Shown: piece by piece, positions 1 through 10,879 of the stretch
How positions within the stretch are numbered: position 1 is the first letter of the stretch
Layout of the letters: every line of letters starts with the position of its first letter
NCBI RefSeq assembly: GCF_016097555.1
Contig: NC_054708.1
Coordinates: 25,424,987 to 25,488,986, forward strand
DNA from: Gigantopelta aegis
Lineage: Eukaryota; Mollusca; Gastropoda; Neomphalida; Peltospiridae
Length of the DNA: 64,000 nt
Direction of reading: 5' to 3'
Position numbers and translations under genes: made by a program
Notes under the pieces: model-generated
What the model saw: the letters and a program-made list of their open reading frames with translations, nothing else
Database searches by the model: none
Told to the model about the DNA's origin: nothing

Positions 1-337
1 TACTGGGTTCGGATCCCAGTCGAGGCATGGGATTTTTAATCCAGATATCGACTCCAAACCCTGAGTGAGTGCTCCACAAGGCCCAGTGGGTAGGTGTAAA
101 CCACTTGCACCGACCAGTGATCCATAACTGGTTCAACAAAGGCCATGGTTTGTGCTATCCTGCCTGTGGGAAGCGCAAATAAAAGACCCCTTGCTGCTAA
201 TTGGAAGAGTAGCCCATGTAGTGGCGACAGCGGGTTTCCTCTCAAAATCTGTGTGGTCCTTAACCATATGTCTGACGCCATATAACCGTAAATAAAATGT
301 GTTGAGTACGTCGTTAAATAAAACATTTTCTTTCTTT
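1..337 (+). mobile_element. tRNA-derived SINE, family A, head cut by window edge
   Basis: The left edge enters the element inside its tRNA-like head at a B-box-like motif (GGTTCGGATCC). The shared SINE core follows, and it ends in the tail that reads gtcgttaaataaaacatt. Complete relatives in the opposite orientation lie at 7612-8002, 19158-19529 and 41168-41552, which fixes the identity. It is non-coding and would depend on LINE machinery. Confidence 0.85.
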
Positions 338-486
338 AATGATTGAGCACTCATTCAGGTACTACATAGCAACAGTTTGAACATTAAAATATTTGTCTGT
401 TAACAAGATGGTTCTACCATTTCTTTCACACGGATTGAAGAGAATGGTATATAGAATCGGTCAGATTGTGGACTGCTATTTGCATT

Positions 487-706
487 GGAGTATATTACAA
501 CGTCGTTCCACATACATGTATTAAGATGCTAACCATGTCAAATTATGCAATTACTTTTTTCATGATTAGTTAGATAAATAAGAGATATTTGCAGTATAGT
601 TGAGTATATCATAACGTCGTTCCACATACATGTATTAAGATGCTAACCATGTCACATTATGCAATTACTTTCTTCAAGATTAGTTAGATAAATAAGAGAT
701 ATTTGC
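487..706. repeat. Imperfect two-copy tandem repeat, unit about 115 bp
   Basis: The unit begins gagtatat..aacgtcgttcc and ends ataagagatatttgc. It occurs at 487-592 and again at 602-706 with only a few differences. It lies in the upstream part of the gene A intron or flank. No gene is visible in 338-807. Confidence 0.85.
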
Positions 707-807
707 TTTCTAAGATATTAGCTAAGCAAGATACTCCTGAAAACAGGTCTACATAACATCAGGGATAATTGTTACTCGAAATGTTACTCATTTGATGTTA
801 AAACAAG

Positions 808-1611
808 AATATGCAGATTATGACTGTAGATTGATATATTGATTATACTGCAGTATTCCATGACATGGGGGGGCGGGTAAATTTTTTTATGATAAATAAA
901 TACCAGTCAATCGATTGCACGCACCATTTTTGCACAGTTCAGTCAAGTGCATCAGAATTGTAATGTGAGGCAAACGTAAAGAGTTGTTTTCTAAATAATT
1001 CCTAGTACAAATTTAAAGTAAACTAAATCAGAAATATCCACAGGATGTGTCCATTAAAACCTCACCCATTTCGTTCTTGTCAAAGAATTATGACCAAATT
1101 TATATACAAAACATATACACGATAAGTCACGACACGTAATTGTAATTCTTATGAGCATGTAGTTCACGATATAATAATTACATTACAAACACAAATTAGT
1201 AAAAAAAAAATATGCAGATTATGACTGTAGATTGATATATTGATTATACTGCAGTATTCCATGACATGGGGGGCTGGTAAATTGTTTTATGATAAATAAA
1301 TACCAGTCAATCGATTGCACGCACCATTTTTGCACAGTTCAGTCAAGTGCATCAGAATTGTAATGTGAGGCAAACGTAAAGAGTTGTTTTCTAAATAATT
1401 CCTAGTACAAATTTAAAGTAAACTAAATCAGAAATATCCACAGGATGTGTCCATTAAAACCTCACCCATTTCGTTCTTGTCAAAGAATTATGACCAAATT
1501 TATATACAAAACATATACACGATAAGTCACGACACGTAATTGTAATTCTTATGAGCATGTAGTTCACGATATAATAATTACATTACAAACACAAATTAGT
1601 AAAAAAAAAAA
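808..1611. repeat. Near-identical 401-bp tandem duplication
   Basis: Two copies (about 808-1210 and 1210-1611) start aatatgcagattatgac and end in an A-run after acaaattagt. I see only about three differences in 401 bp, so the duplication is recent. Neither copy holds a convincing ORF. Both copies end in poly-A, so the unit may carry a retroposed tail. Confidence 0.9.
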
Positions 1612-1851
1612 CTTATTAATGCTACATGAATAGAGCTATTTTAATACTGGCAGCTATTTTTAGAAAATGACGTCATAATGGTCTCCTATTGGTTGAAAAT
1701 CTTCTCCTTTTTTCTCTATTTTTAAAAAAACCCCGCCACAAACATTTAACACAGAGACAAAGACATTTTTTGTATTTTTGGACATTACAAACATGGATGA
1801 TGATGGGATGAATGGTGAAGCCGCAGTATTTCCATTTCGGTATGGGACTAC
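1612..1851. other. Unannotated AT-rich spacer
   Basis: No coding signal or recognised repeat. It contains one CRE-like TGACGTCA near 1668, which by itself is not evidence of a promoter. Confidence 0.5.
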
Positions 1852-2182
1852 TTGACAGGTCCGAGCTCCACGCTTGCTGTCAGTTGAGCTATCTCGGTAT
1901 CACCCGAGCCCGGGGTACACGGAACCTGTAGTGCATGCCGGGTAATCATCCCCCATGTAGGGTCATTCACTCGTGAGACACACCCATAATCGCAGCCGTG
2001 ATGTGGGTGAAACTCGGTGTATGTGGCCTTACACCTACCCATTGAGCCTAGCGGTGCACTCACTCTGGGTTGGAGCCGGTACTGGCATGAACAATCCCCC
2101 ATTGCCTCAGGTGGGATACAAACCCAGTACCTACCAGCCAGAAGTGCGATGGCATAACCACTACACCACCGAGGTTCTTGAG
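1852..2182 (-). mobile_element. tRNA-headed SINE (family A/C head, distinct tail)
   Basis: Read on the minus strand it starts with a tRNA-like head (cctcggtggtgtagtggtta), then a B-box-like segment and a body resembling family A (agtgagtgcaccgctaggct). The 3' part differs from the other SINEs in the window. An open frame runs across it on the minus strand and into the adjacent poly-C, but it follows repeat sequence and is not a gene. Confidence 0.75.
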
Positions 2183-2331
2183 AATTTTTGTAATTTACAC
2201 ACCAATGTGGGGTCTCTGGTGAAAAGATGGCACTTTTGTTCAGCCCATCCCCAAACGTCCCCAATTTAATGTTAACAGACCTGAAGTTTACAGTAGGATA
2301 AAAGGTTAATGTTTTGTGGGACTCAAGTAGG

Positions 2332-2333
2332 GG

Positions 2334-2367
<34 letters not shown>
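2332..2367. repeat. Poly-G run
   Basis: About 35 nearly uninterrupted G residues. Its exact length is unreliable in assemblies. Similar C-rich tracts lie at 2651-2703. The surrounding stretch 2183-2910 otherwise shows only intron-like sequence before the gene A acceptor. Confidence 0.9.
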
Positions 2368-2650
2368 CTACATATGCTCCCCCATGTCCTACGGTCAGAC
2401 CTACATATCACGAGGGTGGGTTTTTTTTAAATTTAAGTCATGGACCACTGGTTGGGATGGGAAAAATCTTAGTCCCTTGCAGATTCAAGTTCACATAACA
2501 TGTGTCATAATGTAAACTGTATGCATGATTATAGTTAATATACAGTATATACTGTGTTAGAATCAGACCGATCAATTGTCAATTTAAACAATCAACCATT
2601 TGTTACGTGCTTACAAACATTGAAGGTTTAAGTACGTCTGCCGTGGGCAT

Positions 2651-2703
2651 GCCCCCCCCACCCCCACCCCCACCCCCCCCCCCCACCCCCACACCCCACC
2701 CCC
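2651..2703. repeat. C-rich low-complexity tract
   Basis: Runs of C interrupted by single A residues. Short Gly/Pro-rich frames across it are artefacts of composition. Confidence 0.85.
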
Positions 2704-2910
2704 AGTTCCCCTTGGTGTCTTAATTGACATGAACATGACATACGTTGATATAATGAAGAATAGTATTTGGCGTGAGCTTGGTATGTCAGACCTATGATGC
2801 AGGTAGCATCAGAAGGCACACCAGTTAATTTGTATACTTTATTGTCTCTTCGTTTTAAAAACTATTGTGATTTTTTTTTTTTAAATAGATCTTAAATTAC
2901 TTTATTCCAG

Positions 2911-3263
2911 AATCCATGATGGGTGACCAAATGAATTGGTTAACCGTTTATCATGATTTCGTAATGGAAACCGCTACTGACAAATATCGACTGCACTATA
3001 CAGAAACCTTGTGCAACGATTTCGATAACTGCGACGGTTTTGGTGGTGCATCGTCTGACACGATTGTCAAAGGTCACCAGTTCTACACGTATGATCAAGA
3101 CATCAACGGATGTGCTGCTGCGGACGGGGGAGGCTGGTGGTATAATACTGGATGTTCCTATGGAAACCTCAACGGAAACTGGCTAGAATGGCCTCTATAT
3201 GGAAGCATGTATGTTTTAAAACCGTCGGTGGTTTGCTTACAGAGAATGATTTCAACAAAATAA
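2911..3263 (+). CDS. Gene A, last exon: C-terminal half of a fibrinogen-related domain
   Basis: This is a terminal coding exon. The acceptor is ttattccag|aa, the frame enters with two bases of a split codon (phase 1), and the stop TAA is at 3261-3263. The product carries the hallmark end of a fibrinogen-related (FReD) domain: an acidic calcium-type loop (YDQDINGC), then GGGWWYNTGC and GNLNG. It matches exon 4 of gene B (30578-30924) and gene C (40468-40802) in length, phase and sequence, and the core is nearly identical to gene B. The earlier exons (N-terminal domain, stalk, first FReD half) are not in 1-2910, so they must lie left of the window. FReD proteins are secreted recognition or lectin proteins; the ligand is unknown here. 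The exon itself looks intact. Confidence 0.88.
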
Positions 3264-3689
3264 CTTATTTGAGAGTATGAAAATGGCACAGAAATGAGAC
3301 TTGTGAAACATTTGTTTGTTATAAATGACAGACCCGTTCGTTCTGAAACGTTTTGTTTGAAGTTAACCAATTTTTGAAAAGCCACCACAAATTACAAAAT
3401 AATCTGTTTGGTTTCAGTTTATACATATTATGACGTTTCCCCTAATTTCTTTACCGGGACCGTAACAATTGTAACCATTAAAAAAGGGACTCACCTCTGT
3501 GATGAATTCGCCGATATGATATACCAATGATGGAAACCAGGTGTACACAAAAGTCAGCTTTTTAATAATTACCAAATATTTAACGGGTACAGTCTATTAC
3601 TGTCCTATTGAGATTGGATGTTATCGGTTGGAACAAGTGTATTATATATTTTAGACCTATCGATATTCTATTTACAAATTAGCACTTAA
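3264..3689. other. 3' flank of gene A, no further gene seen
   Basis: AT-rich sequence after the stop, probably including the 3' UTR. An ATTAAA at about 3477-3482 could serve as a polyadenylation signal but is unproven. Confidence 0.4.
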
Positions 3690-4072
3690 ACGGACATACC
3701 TGAGTTTGCTGCATTGTATGATGTTTCCGACTAATAAAATATTTCTACGATTAAACTTACCTATTAAATATATTTTCTTGTTTAAAATATCAGTGTGTGT
3801 ATATTCAGTGTGTTTCTGATCGTCTTAATATTGATAAGAAGCCCAAACTGGATTTTGTCTTCAAATAATTTTGTACGTACGAAAAAACAATATTTTAGGA
3901 AATAAAATGAAATTTAACCTAGTACAAATATTAGAACGATCAGAAACACGTTTAATATACAGCTACTAATATTTTATGCAGAAAAATATATTTGATATGT
4001 AATTACAATCGTTAAAAAGTATCGGTTAGTCGATAATATCTTAAAAATTGCAGGACACTCAGGAATGTCCCT
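3690..4072. mobile_element. piggyBac-like MITE (family M1), TTAA-flanked
   Basis: It is flanked by TTAA on both sides (3686-3689 and 4073-4076). The inverted ends read as variants of AGGGACATTCCTGAG. The interior matches, in opposite orientation, copies at 6318-6686 and 39872-40242. TTAA duplication and short inverted ends are the signature of piggyBac-type non-autonomous elements. It has no coding capacity. Confidence 0.85.
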
Positions 4073-4227
4073 TTAATGCATCGCATGCTGCAACAGGAAA
4101 TGCTGCCAAATGTTACGTCTTTTTGAGCCACTATCTATAGGATGTTCTACCCAGTAGAAGTCCCATGCGAATCGATGCAGTAGGTACGAAACCTGCCAAT
4201 TGACAGTTGGTCTTTCTAAGTATTATA

Positions 4228-4460
4228 CTAGTAAAAACACTGGGTTGTTTTAAGGATCCGCGGAGCCTGTAGGACAAATAACAGCGGGTCCCCCTTCCCA
4301 GAATATATATTTTGCAACCCCCTCGGGGAGAGGGAAGGGGGGGGGATGATCTGGGGGAAATAAATGTACTCATCACCGCGGGGCCCTCTGAAGCGCGGAA
4401 CCCGTAGCACGTGATACATGTACTACTAGTATAAACCGGCTCTGCTAAACACAAGGTCTC
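4228..4460 (-). repeat. Dispersed repeat shared with 18836-19015
   Basis: On the minus strand this stretch (cgcggtgatgagtacattta, then a C-rich segment, then cgctgttatttgtcctacag) matches 18836-19015 on the plus strand. The class is unknown. Frames read across it on the minus strand are not genes. Confidence 0.7.
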
Positions 4461-4633
4461 TGTCTCAACCATTGAATTTTATCTGCGTTTCGTTAATGTA
4501 CTATTAACATACTCAGGAGAAGACTGAACATAAAAAGCAAGTATTGCAGTATTTAGAAACGAGATGAAAACAGTCCAAGTAAAAGGTTAAAAGTTAAAAG
4601 GGTAATCATAGCTGTCTTGAAGAAAAAAACAGA

Positions 4634-4967
4634 AGTTTGTTTTATTTAACGACGCCTCTAGAGCACATTGATTTTTATCTTATCATCGGCTATTGGACGT
4701 CAAACATATGGTCATTCTGACATATTTCTTTAGAGGAAACCCGCTACCGCCACATAGGCTACTCTTTCCGATAAGCAGCAAGGGGTCTTTTATATGCACT
4801 TTCCCACAGATAGGACAGAGCACACCACGTTCTTTGATGAACCAGTTGTGGACCACTGGTTGGAACGGAAAATAGCCCAAACTGCAAATGGGTCTACTGA
4901 GAAGGATCGATCCGATGACTGACCGCTTCACAGGCGGACACGCTACCACTTGAGCTACATCCCGCCC
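4634..4967 (-). mobile_element. tRNA-derived SINE, family B variant
   Basis: It begins with the reversed tail (gtttgttttatttaacgacg), then the common core, and ends in a tRNA-like head that reads on the minus strand gggcgggatgtagctcaagt. Apparently full length. Confidence 0.88.
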
Positions 4968-5873
4968 CTCTGTCTAGAAGAAGTAACACAACAAACGTTA
5001 ATTATATTGATATCCACATTTCAATCCGTATCTCCCCACCAACATACTATTAATCAAAACCATTGAAATCCACCCCAAAAGATTTTATAGACTGGCCATT
5101 CTACAGAAAGTGTCACTTTTATGTCCCTGCACCATTTCTTTTTAATTTATATATAGAAAACTAAGTTAAACGATACCTTAATAATATCATCCTGTCATAG
5201 CATTTTTGTTTCTCTCTGTTAATCAGCTTTGACAGAGATTTTATTCAGGATGGGTGGGAAATGTCATTGGTATTACCTGTCCCTAGCATAACATTATACA
5301 TAACATTCACTGTTAAAATATATAACAGAATGCATAACACTGAATAACTTTAATACGTACCGATGGCTGACTTACACACTAAAGAAGGAATCTTGTAAAT
5401 ATGTTCCGTATTCAAAACATGGTGGGCAGTATATGCTTGTCCCTGAATTTGTATGTCAGTGGTGTTACTATATATATTTATGAGAAAAGAAAAGAAACTA
5501 AATGCTCTTCGGATGAAACATTCCATCGGTAGATATCGGCCATCAAACATATTTGTCAAAAACAGCGGACATATAAACAATTGTGAATAGTTTTCTTTGA
5601 ATGTCATAAATGTGTTATCAAAATATAAAAGTGTGTTTATTGACAACCATTGGTGTTACAATCGTATTTATGTAAAGGTTAATAATTTTACAAAACATTT
5701 TGTATGTTATTATAGGCATGCTACAACATGTACTTTTTCCGTGTTTTCAACTGTTTCTTTAGAGAGCATGAATTACTTATTTACTTATTTTGTCATCGGT
5801 GTTAGCTGTCATTTGGTGCTACCAGGTAATGCTTAACACCAGTGACCATTAGTAACACCAATGACAATGCGTT
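4968..5873. other. Gene-free AT-rich spacer with scattered 14-mer motif
   Basis: No gene recognised. It carries several copies of a motif close to TGTCATTGGTGTTAC on both strands (5262, 5645, 5791, 5831, 5851), described under findings. Confidence 0.5.
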
Positions 5874-6206
5874 TTAATAAGATGCCGTTTTCCTCGCTTT
5901 GCCTATTTTTGAAGATGATTTGAAAATTAAAGGGACTTGTGCAGCATTATAATTGCATAATGACGCTTTGGGTAAGATAGATGTTTTGTTGGAATATAAA
6001 GAGTATATCGTCAACGTCCCTAAATGCGTTATGCTTCCAGCTCCGTTGGTTCGCGCAATTAACATCCGATTTGTTGTCGTCTGCTTGTCGTACGTTTGTG
6101 TTGTGGGGTTTTCTTCACAGTTTGTGAACATTTCCATTAACAATAAAGTTCACACAAGTAAGTATCTAAATACAAAACTTTACAAAACCCTAAAACCATT
6201 GAGTTT
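5874..6206 (+). repeat. Fragment of a dispersed repeat also found at 32216-33017
   Basis: The part around 6115-6206 (aacaataaagttcacacaag and following) matches the reverse complement of about 32530-32620. The upstream part begins with an aaagggac-type end near 5930. It is probably a DNA-transposon derivative. Confidence 0.6.
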
Positions 6207-6790
6207 ACTATAGTCCGTCCCATCCTTCTACAAATGTGTTTTTGTTAATAATTTCAGTTTGGTTTGACGACAGAAGACTAGTAAAAGTTTTGAAAATAAA
6301 AGATAAATATTATTTAAAGGGACATTCCTGAGTTTGCTGCAATTTTTAAGATATTATCGACTAATAGAGACTTTTTAATGATTGTAATTACATATCAAAC
6401 ATATTTTTCTGCATAAAATATTAGTGGCCGTATATAAACGTGTTTCTGATCCTTCTAATATTTGTACTACGTTAAATTTCATTTTATTTCCTAAAATACG
6501 TACGAAATTATTTGAAGACAAAATCCAGTTTGGGCTTCTTGCAAATATTAAGACGACCAGAAACATATTGAATATACAGACACTGATATTCTAAAGAAGA
6601 AAATATATTTAATATGTAAGTTTAATCGTACAAATATTTTATTTGTCGGAAACATCTTACAATGCAGCAAACTCAGGAATGTCCCTTTAATATTATTTTG
6701 TGTCCAGCTTACAAAATAATCGGCTCAGAAATAAATAACGTAATAAATTTCAAAGTATAAAAAAGGCGTTCCCTGTGGGACCGACTACGA
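6207..6790. mobile_element. MITE family M2, interrupted by an M1 MITE
   Basis: The ends resemble ctatagtc.gtcccatcc and its inverse. The two outer parts (6207-6317 and 6690-6790) together match the uninterrupted copy at 13532-13747, so the 6318-6686 element inserted later. This gives the relative order M2 then M1. Confidence 0.75.
6318..6686. mobile_element. piggyBac-like MITE (family M1), TTAA-flanked, nested
   Basis: TTAA lies at 6314-6317 and 6687-6690. The terminal inverted repeats begin AGGGACATTCCTGAG and end CTCAGGAATGTCCCT. This is the best-preserved M1 copy in the window and is nested inside the M2 element 6207-6790. Confidence 0.9.
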
Positions 6791-7611
6791 GTCGTTTTTG
6801 TTTATTCCTTAAAATTACCGATATCGGGCCCACTTAACTCGTAGAAATTAACTTAAAGTAGAGGAAGATGATTAACACTCGGTGCGTGTTACAAGACCTC
6901 ACACGTACCAGATCAACAAGGCCAAATAATTTATTTTTTACGACTTTTAAGCCACATATTGTTAGAATTTGTTTTTAATTATTATATATTCAATCTGCAA
7001 AAGGTATGCTACATTTTTTATGCCTCGACTGTAGTAAATAATAGACAAATAATCCATTCGTAACATTTGTAATTAATTGTATAAATTGTATAAATTCTGT
7101 TAATTAAGAATTAATTTATTAAAAAATTTATATTTTACAATCTATTCACTGGTATGAAATCAAGTTTTAGCGATGGGTGTTGGTAAAACGCGGACCGGAT
7201 CGCTGGACAAACTGATTTTTCTCCTTTTAAAAAAAATTATTAAACAAAGTGTTCGTCCACTGTGCATAGACGAGATACATATATTTTATCATGTAGTTTG
7301 GAAAATTGAAAATGTCGAACCGGGCATGCGCGGAAATGTTATTTTTCCAAATGCATGCATGTGTGTTAAAGGTTAACTTTATCAAAAAGAAAAGTTAAAA
7401 TCATACCGAAAATGTAGTACCAAGTTGTAGTCAAATATTAGAAAATTGCATTACGTATGTTTTCATTTCCAATAAAGCTATTTAAATTTTATTTTTTTAA
7501 ATATTGAAAATCCTGCATTAAAATAGCATTTTAGTTAAAAGGAAAAAGGACAAAGAGTTAACTCTTTAGAATAATGACGTAGTTCGTATGATTTATTTCT
7601 TGAATAGTAAA
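6791..7611. other. Gene-free AT-rich spacer
   Basis: Only short frames are present, and none resembles a known protein. No repeat was recognised within the window. Confidence 0.5.
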
Positions 7612-8002
7612 GTTTGTTTTTATTTAATGACGCCACTAGAGCACATTGATTTTTTATCTTATCATCGGCTATTGGACGTCAAACATATGGTCATTCTGAC
7701 ACTGGTTTTTTTTTAGGAAACCCGCTGTTGCCACATAGGCTACTCTTTTACGACAGGCAGCAAGGGATATTTTATTTGCGCTTCCCACAGGCAGGATAGC
7801 ACAAACCATGGAATTTGTTGAACCAGTTATGGATCACTGGTCGGTGCAAGTGGTTTACACCTACCCATTGAGCCTTGCGGAGCACTCACTCAGGGTTTGG
7901 AGTCGGTATCTGGATTAAAAATCCCATGCCTCGACTGGGATCCGAACCCAGTACCTACCAGCCTGTAGACCGATGGCCTAACCACGACGCCACCGAGGCC
8001 GG
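7612..8002 (-). mobile_element. tRNA-derived SINE, family A, full length
   Basis: The tRNA-like head lies at the right end (on the minus strand ggcctcggtggcgtcgtggt, with B-box-like GGTTCGGATCC). Next come the body with agtgagtgctccgcaaggct, the shared core, and the tail at 7612. It closely matches 19158-19529 and 41168-41552. Confidence 0.9.
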
Positions 8003-8007
8003 TACGT

Positions 8008-8043
8008 TGTCATTGGTGTTACTTGTTTTGTCATTGGTGTTAC
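8008..8043 (+). repeat. Two direct copies of TGTCATTGGTGTTAC, 21 bp apart
   Basis: Copies at 8008-8022 and 8029-8043 are identical. An inverted copy lies at about 8373-8388, and more copies lie at 5.2-5.9 kb. Function unknown. Confidence 0.8.
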
Positions 8044-9174
8044 GCAAACATATTTTAACTGTCATTTCTCCAGAAATGTTATTTTTGAAATTTAAATTGT
8101 TTATTTAGGAAATCATACCGTCTACCTTTATGACTTTGAATAAATTTATTTTGAAGGACTTCATATTTTAAATAATTAAAACTGCTACAGTGTATAATTT
8201 AAGTCACATATAGAATATCTGTGTGGAAATGAAAATTATACCCTTGGATAGTTTTTAATGCTAAAGTTATTCCATATAATTATGTTATTAGGGACACCCA
8301 AATAAAACATCCATGTGCTCTTGGTCACTAAAAAACCAATTGGATCACACTGCTGAACTATCCCACTTGTCCGGTAACACCAATGACATAATGACCTTGT
8401 TCATAGAGTAACTGGTGTCTGCACGTGCAGGCCGATTACAGTTCTGTTGTTTTCAACAATATGTGTCTTTCTACACCGTAGTTCTTAGTTCATAGGCATA
8501 CTTAATCTTTGTTGTAAAATTGAATAATTTAAAACCTCTTCAAAACCTTTGAATAAAGTAATCTTTTAAACGTGTTGTTTGTAGCTTTTGTAGCTTAACA
8601 CATTTCTGAATACGTTTCTGATCAGTAATTTGACCAAATAAGTGATTTGACCAAATAAGTGGTGCTTAACTTTTGTTAAGGTGTATATCATATTGATATG
8701 GAAGGGATATCGATATTTTTTTATTGAGTTGTTATCCGTAATCGTCCGTATAACAAAAACAGAGAAAAAAATAATGACAAAGAAGGAAGCAATTATTAGA
8801 AATATTATTTACTTTTCTTTATGATTGCATGATGTGGATAATACATAATTTCTTATCGATATTCACCGCCGGTGTTATTTGTCAAGGGAAGTTTCAAAAC
8901 AAAATTAAAAGCGTCTGGCGAAACACGTAATCAATTTATACTAGTTCAGCCTTTTAAGAAACAGTCAATCTATATTGTAAAATGCGTGTTGCAGCAGCAA
9001 AACATGATAAACCATTCATCTGGTTAAATAAATAACAAAGAGTCGAACGCAAACGTTTCAAAATTAAAAATTATAGATTGCTGAAACATATTTTATTGTG
9101 CAAAAACAAGTTTTCCTACTGACTAGGACCCTCTATACAAGCGATATTAGACGCCTACTATATACAATACATAT
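8044..9174. other. Gene-free AT-rich spacer
   Basis: No gene found. It contains an 18-bp direct duplication (atttgaccaaataagtg) near 8628-8660. Confidence 0.5.
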
Positions 9175-9329
9175 ACAGAACTTCACATACGTTGTATTCA
9201 CTTCCTATTTATTGCACGAGTTTATTTTTCGCATGAATATATACCACGAGACCGCGTAGTGGTATGTTCTTTCGCAAAATAAACGAATGCAATAAATAGG
9301 AAGCGAAAACAAAGTATGTGAAGTTCTGT
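9175..9329. repeat. Long hairpin-forming palindrome (fold-back element)
   Basis: The arms run 9175-9247 and 9259-9329, about 70 bp each, and mirror one another closely (acagaacttcacatac pairs with gtatgtgaagttctgt). The centre is ataccac..gtggtat. No coding sequence. It resembles a fold-back MITE. Confidence 0.85.
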
Positions 9330-9654
9330 ATTTATTACATACCTTCTTTTATGTTTTATAAAATCGGTTTTTAATTTAACGTCATAACAACACTTTGTTA
9401 AATCTATGATCAAAACTCCTTTCTTGGATTCATTTAACGTTAAGAATCATACTCTGCGGCAGCCTTGTGTAATGTTTCAAATACGATGTCACGACATCTG
9501 TAAATCATATATGACGTAATTAAATAAAACTGCAGTAAACAGAAAAAGGATATTCGTCATTTAAAAGTTCCGGTCCAGACTGCACATAGTACAGAACATC
9601 GCATTTGATGTACCAGAAAGCCAAGAGTTCACGCAAGGTGATTGATCGTATCCT
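9330..9654. other. Unannotated spacer
   Basis: No gene or repeat recognised. Confidence 0.4.
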
Positions 9655-10136
9655 TAAAGACCACTAAACCTAAATCGCTTAACCACAAAACCTAAATCGC
9701 TCCACCACTAAACCTAAATTGTTCCACCACTAAACCTAAATCGCTCCACCACTAAACCTAAATCGCTCCACCGTTAAGCCTAAATCGCTCCACCATTAAG
9801 CCTAAATCGCTCCACCACTAAACCTAAATCGCTCCACCACTAAACCTAAATCGCTCCACTACTAAATCTAAATCGCTCCACCACTAAACCTAAATCGCTC
9901 CCACTAAACCTAAATCGCTCCCACTAAACCTAAATCGCTCCACCACTAAACCTAAATCGCTCCACTGTTAAGCCTAAATCGCTCCACCATTAAACCTAAA
10001 TCGCTCCACCACTAAACCTAAATCGCTCCCACTAAACCTAAATCGTTCCACCACTAAACCTAAATCGCTCCCACTAAACCTAAATCGCTCCACCACTAAA
10101 CCTAAATCGCTCCACCGTTAAGCCTAAATCCTATTC
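9655..10136. repeat. 22-bp minisatellite array, about 22 units
   Basis: The unit is about ccactaaacctaaatcgctc plus two bases. It is repeated with single-base variants, and 19-bp units lacking three bases are interspersed. The array is non-coding because stops occur in each frame. The CCTAAA core is not the mollusc telomere repeat. Confidence 0.95.
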
Positions 10137-10312
10137 CGACAATTAAAGATAACAAATACTTGTTACTTTACCCTCAGGACAGTAGCATACCATTTGACTG
10201 ACAACATGATTTATTACCAATGGACACAACTCAGGAATCTCGTCAAGTGGGAAACCATGTATGCCATCATTCACTGTCGCCAATAGTTGTATAGCCATTA
10301 CAACAATACAAA

Positions 10313-10560
10313 CCGGCCTCGGTGGTGTCTTGGATAAGCCATCGGACATAAGGCTGGCAGGTACACGGTTCGCAGCCCGGTACCGGCTCTCACCCGAGCG
10401 ACTTTTAACGACTCCGTGGGTAAGGTGTAAGACCACTACACCCTCTTCTCTCTCACTGACAACTAACCAGACAGCCCAGATAGCGGAAGTAGGTGCCCAG
10501 GACAGCATGCTTGAACATTAATTGGATATAAGCACGAAAGTAAGTTGAAATGAAATGAAA
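10313..10560 (+). mobile_element. tRNA-headed SINE, family C
   Basis: The tRNA-like head (ccggcctcggtggtgtcttg, B-box-like ggttcgcagcc) is followed by a body with ctcttctctctcact and a 3' end aacattaattggatataagc with a short gaaatgaaat tail. It is related to 11464-11712 and, inverted, to 11862-12032. Confidence 0.85.
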
Positions 10561-10630
10561 CAACAACACGTATCGGATACTTTATTCAGCTACTGTGAAC
10601 AACATCATACGCATCATATACAAGCTGTTT

Positions 10631-10879
10631 GGGATCGATCCCTGTTGGTGGGTCCATTGGGCTTATTGTCGTTCCAGCCAGTGCACCACGACTGGAATAT
10701 CAAAGGCCGTGGTATGTGCTATCCTGTCTGTGAAATGGTACATATAAAAATACAAATGGAAACAAAATGTAGCGGGTTTCCTCTGAGATTATATGTCAAA
10801 ATGACCAAATATTTGACACCAATAGCCGGTGATTAATAAATCAATGTGCTCTAGTGGTGTCGTTAAACAAAACAAACGT
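10631..10879 (+). mobile_element. tRNA-derived SINE, family B, head truncated
   Basis: It begins inside the head (gggatcgatccctgttggtg), continues through the common core, and ends ctctagtggtgtcgttaaac. It lies just downstream of a family C copy. Confidence 0.85.

Noticed and set aside
1-75. tRNA gene at the left edge and similar heads elsewhere
   Set aside because: All such heads continue into the SINE core, deviate in stems, and lack an isolated tRNA context.
1848-2411. 187-residue minus-strand frame with a Pro run
   Set aside because: It is a SINE plus the poly-G tract; no protein family signal.
5953-6213. Hydrophobic 86-residue frame
   Set aside because: It overlaps a dispersed repeat also seen near 32.5 kb, where the translated pieces differ.
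9655-10136. Telomere-like repeat
   Set aside because: CCTAAA occurs within a 22-bp unit; mollusc telomeres are TTAGGG arrays, which are absent.
9655-10136. CRISPR array
   Set aside because: Units are contiguous with no unique spacers, and the genome is eukaryotic.
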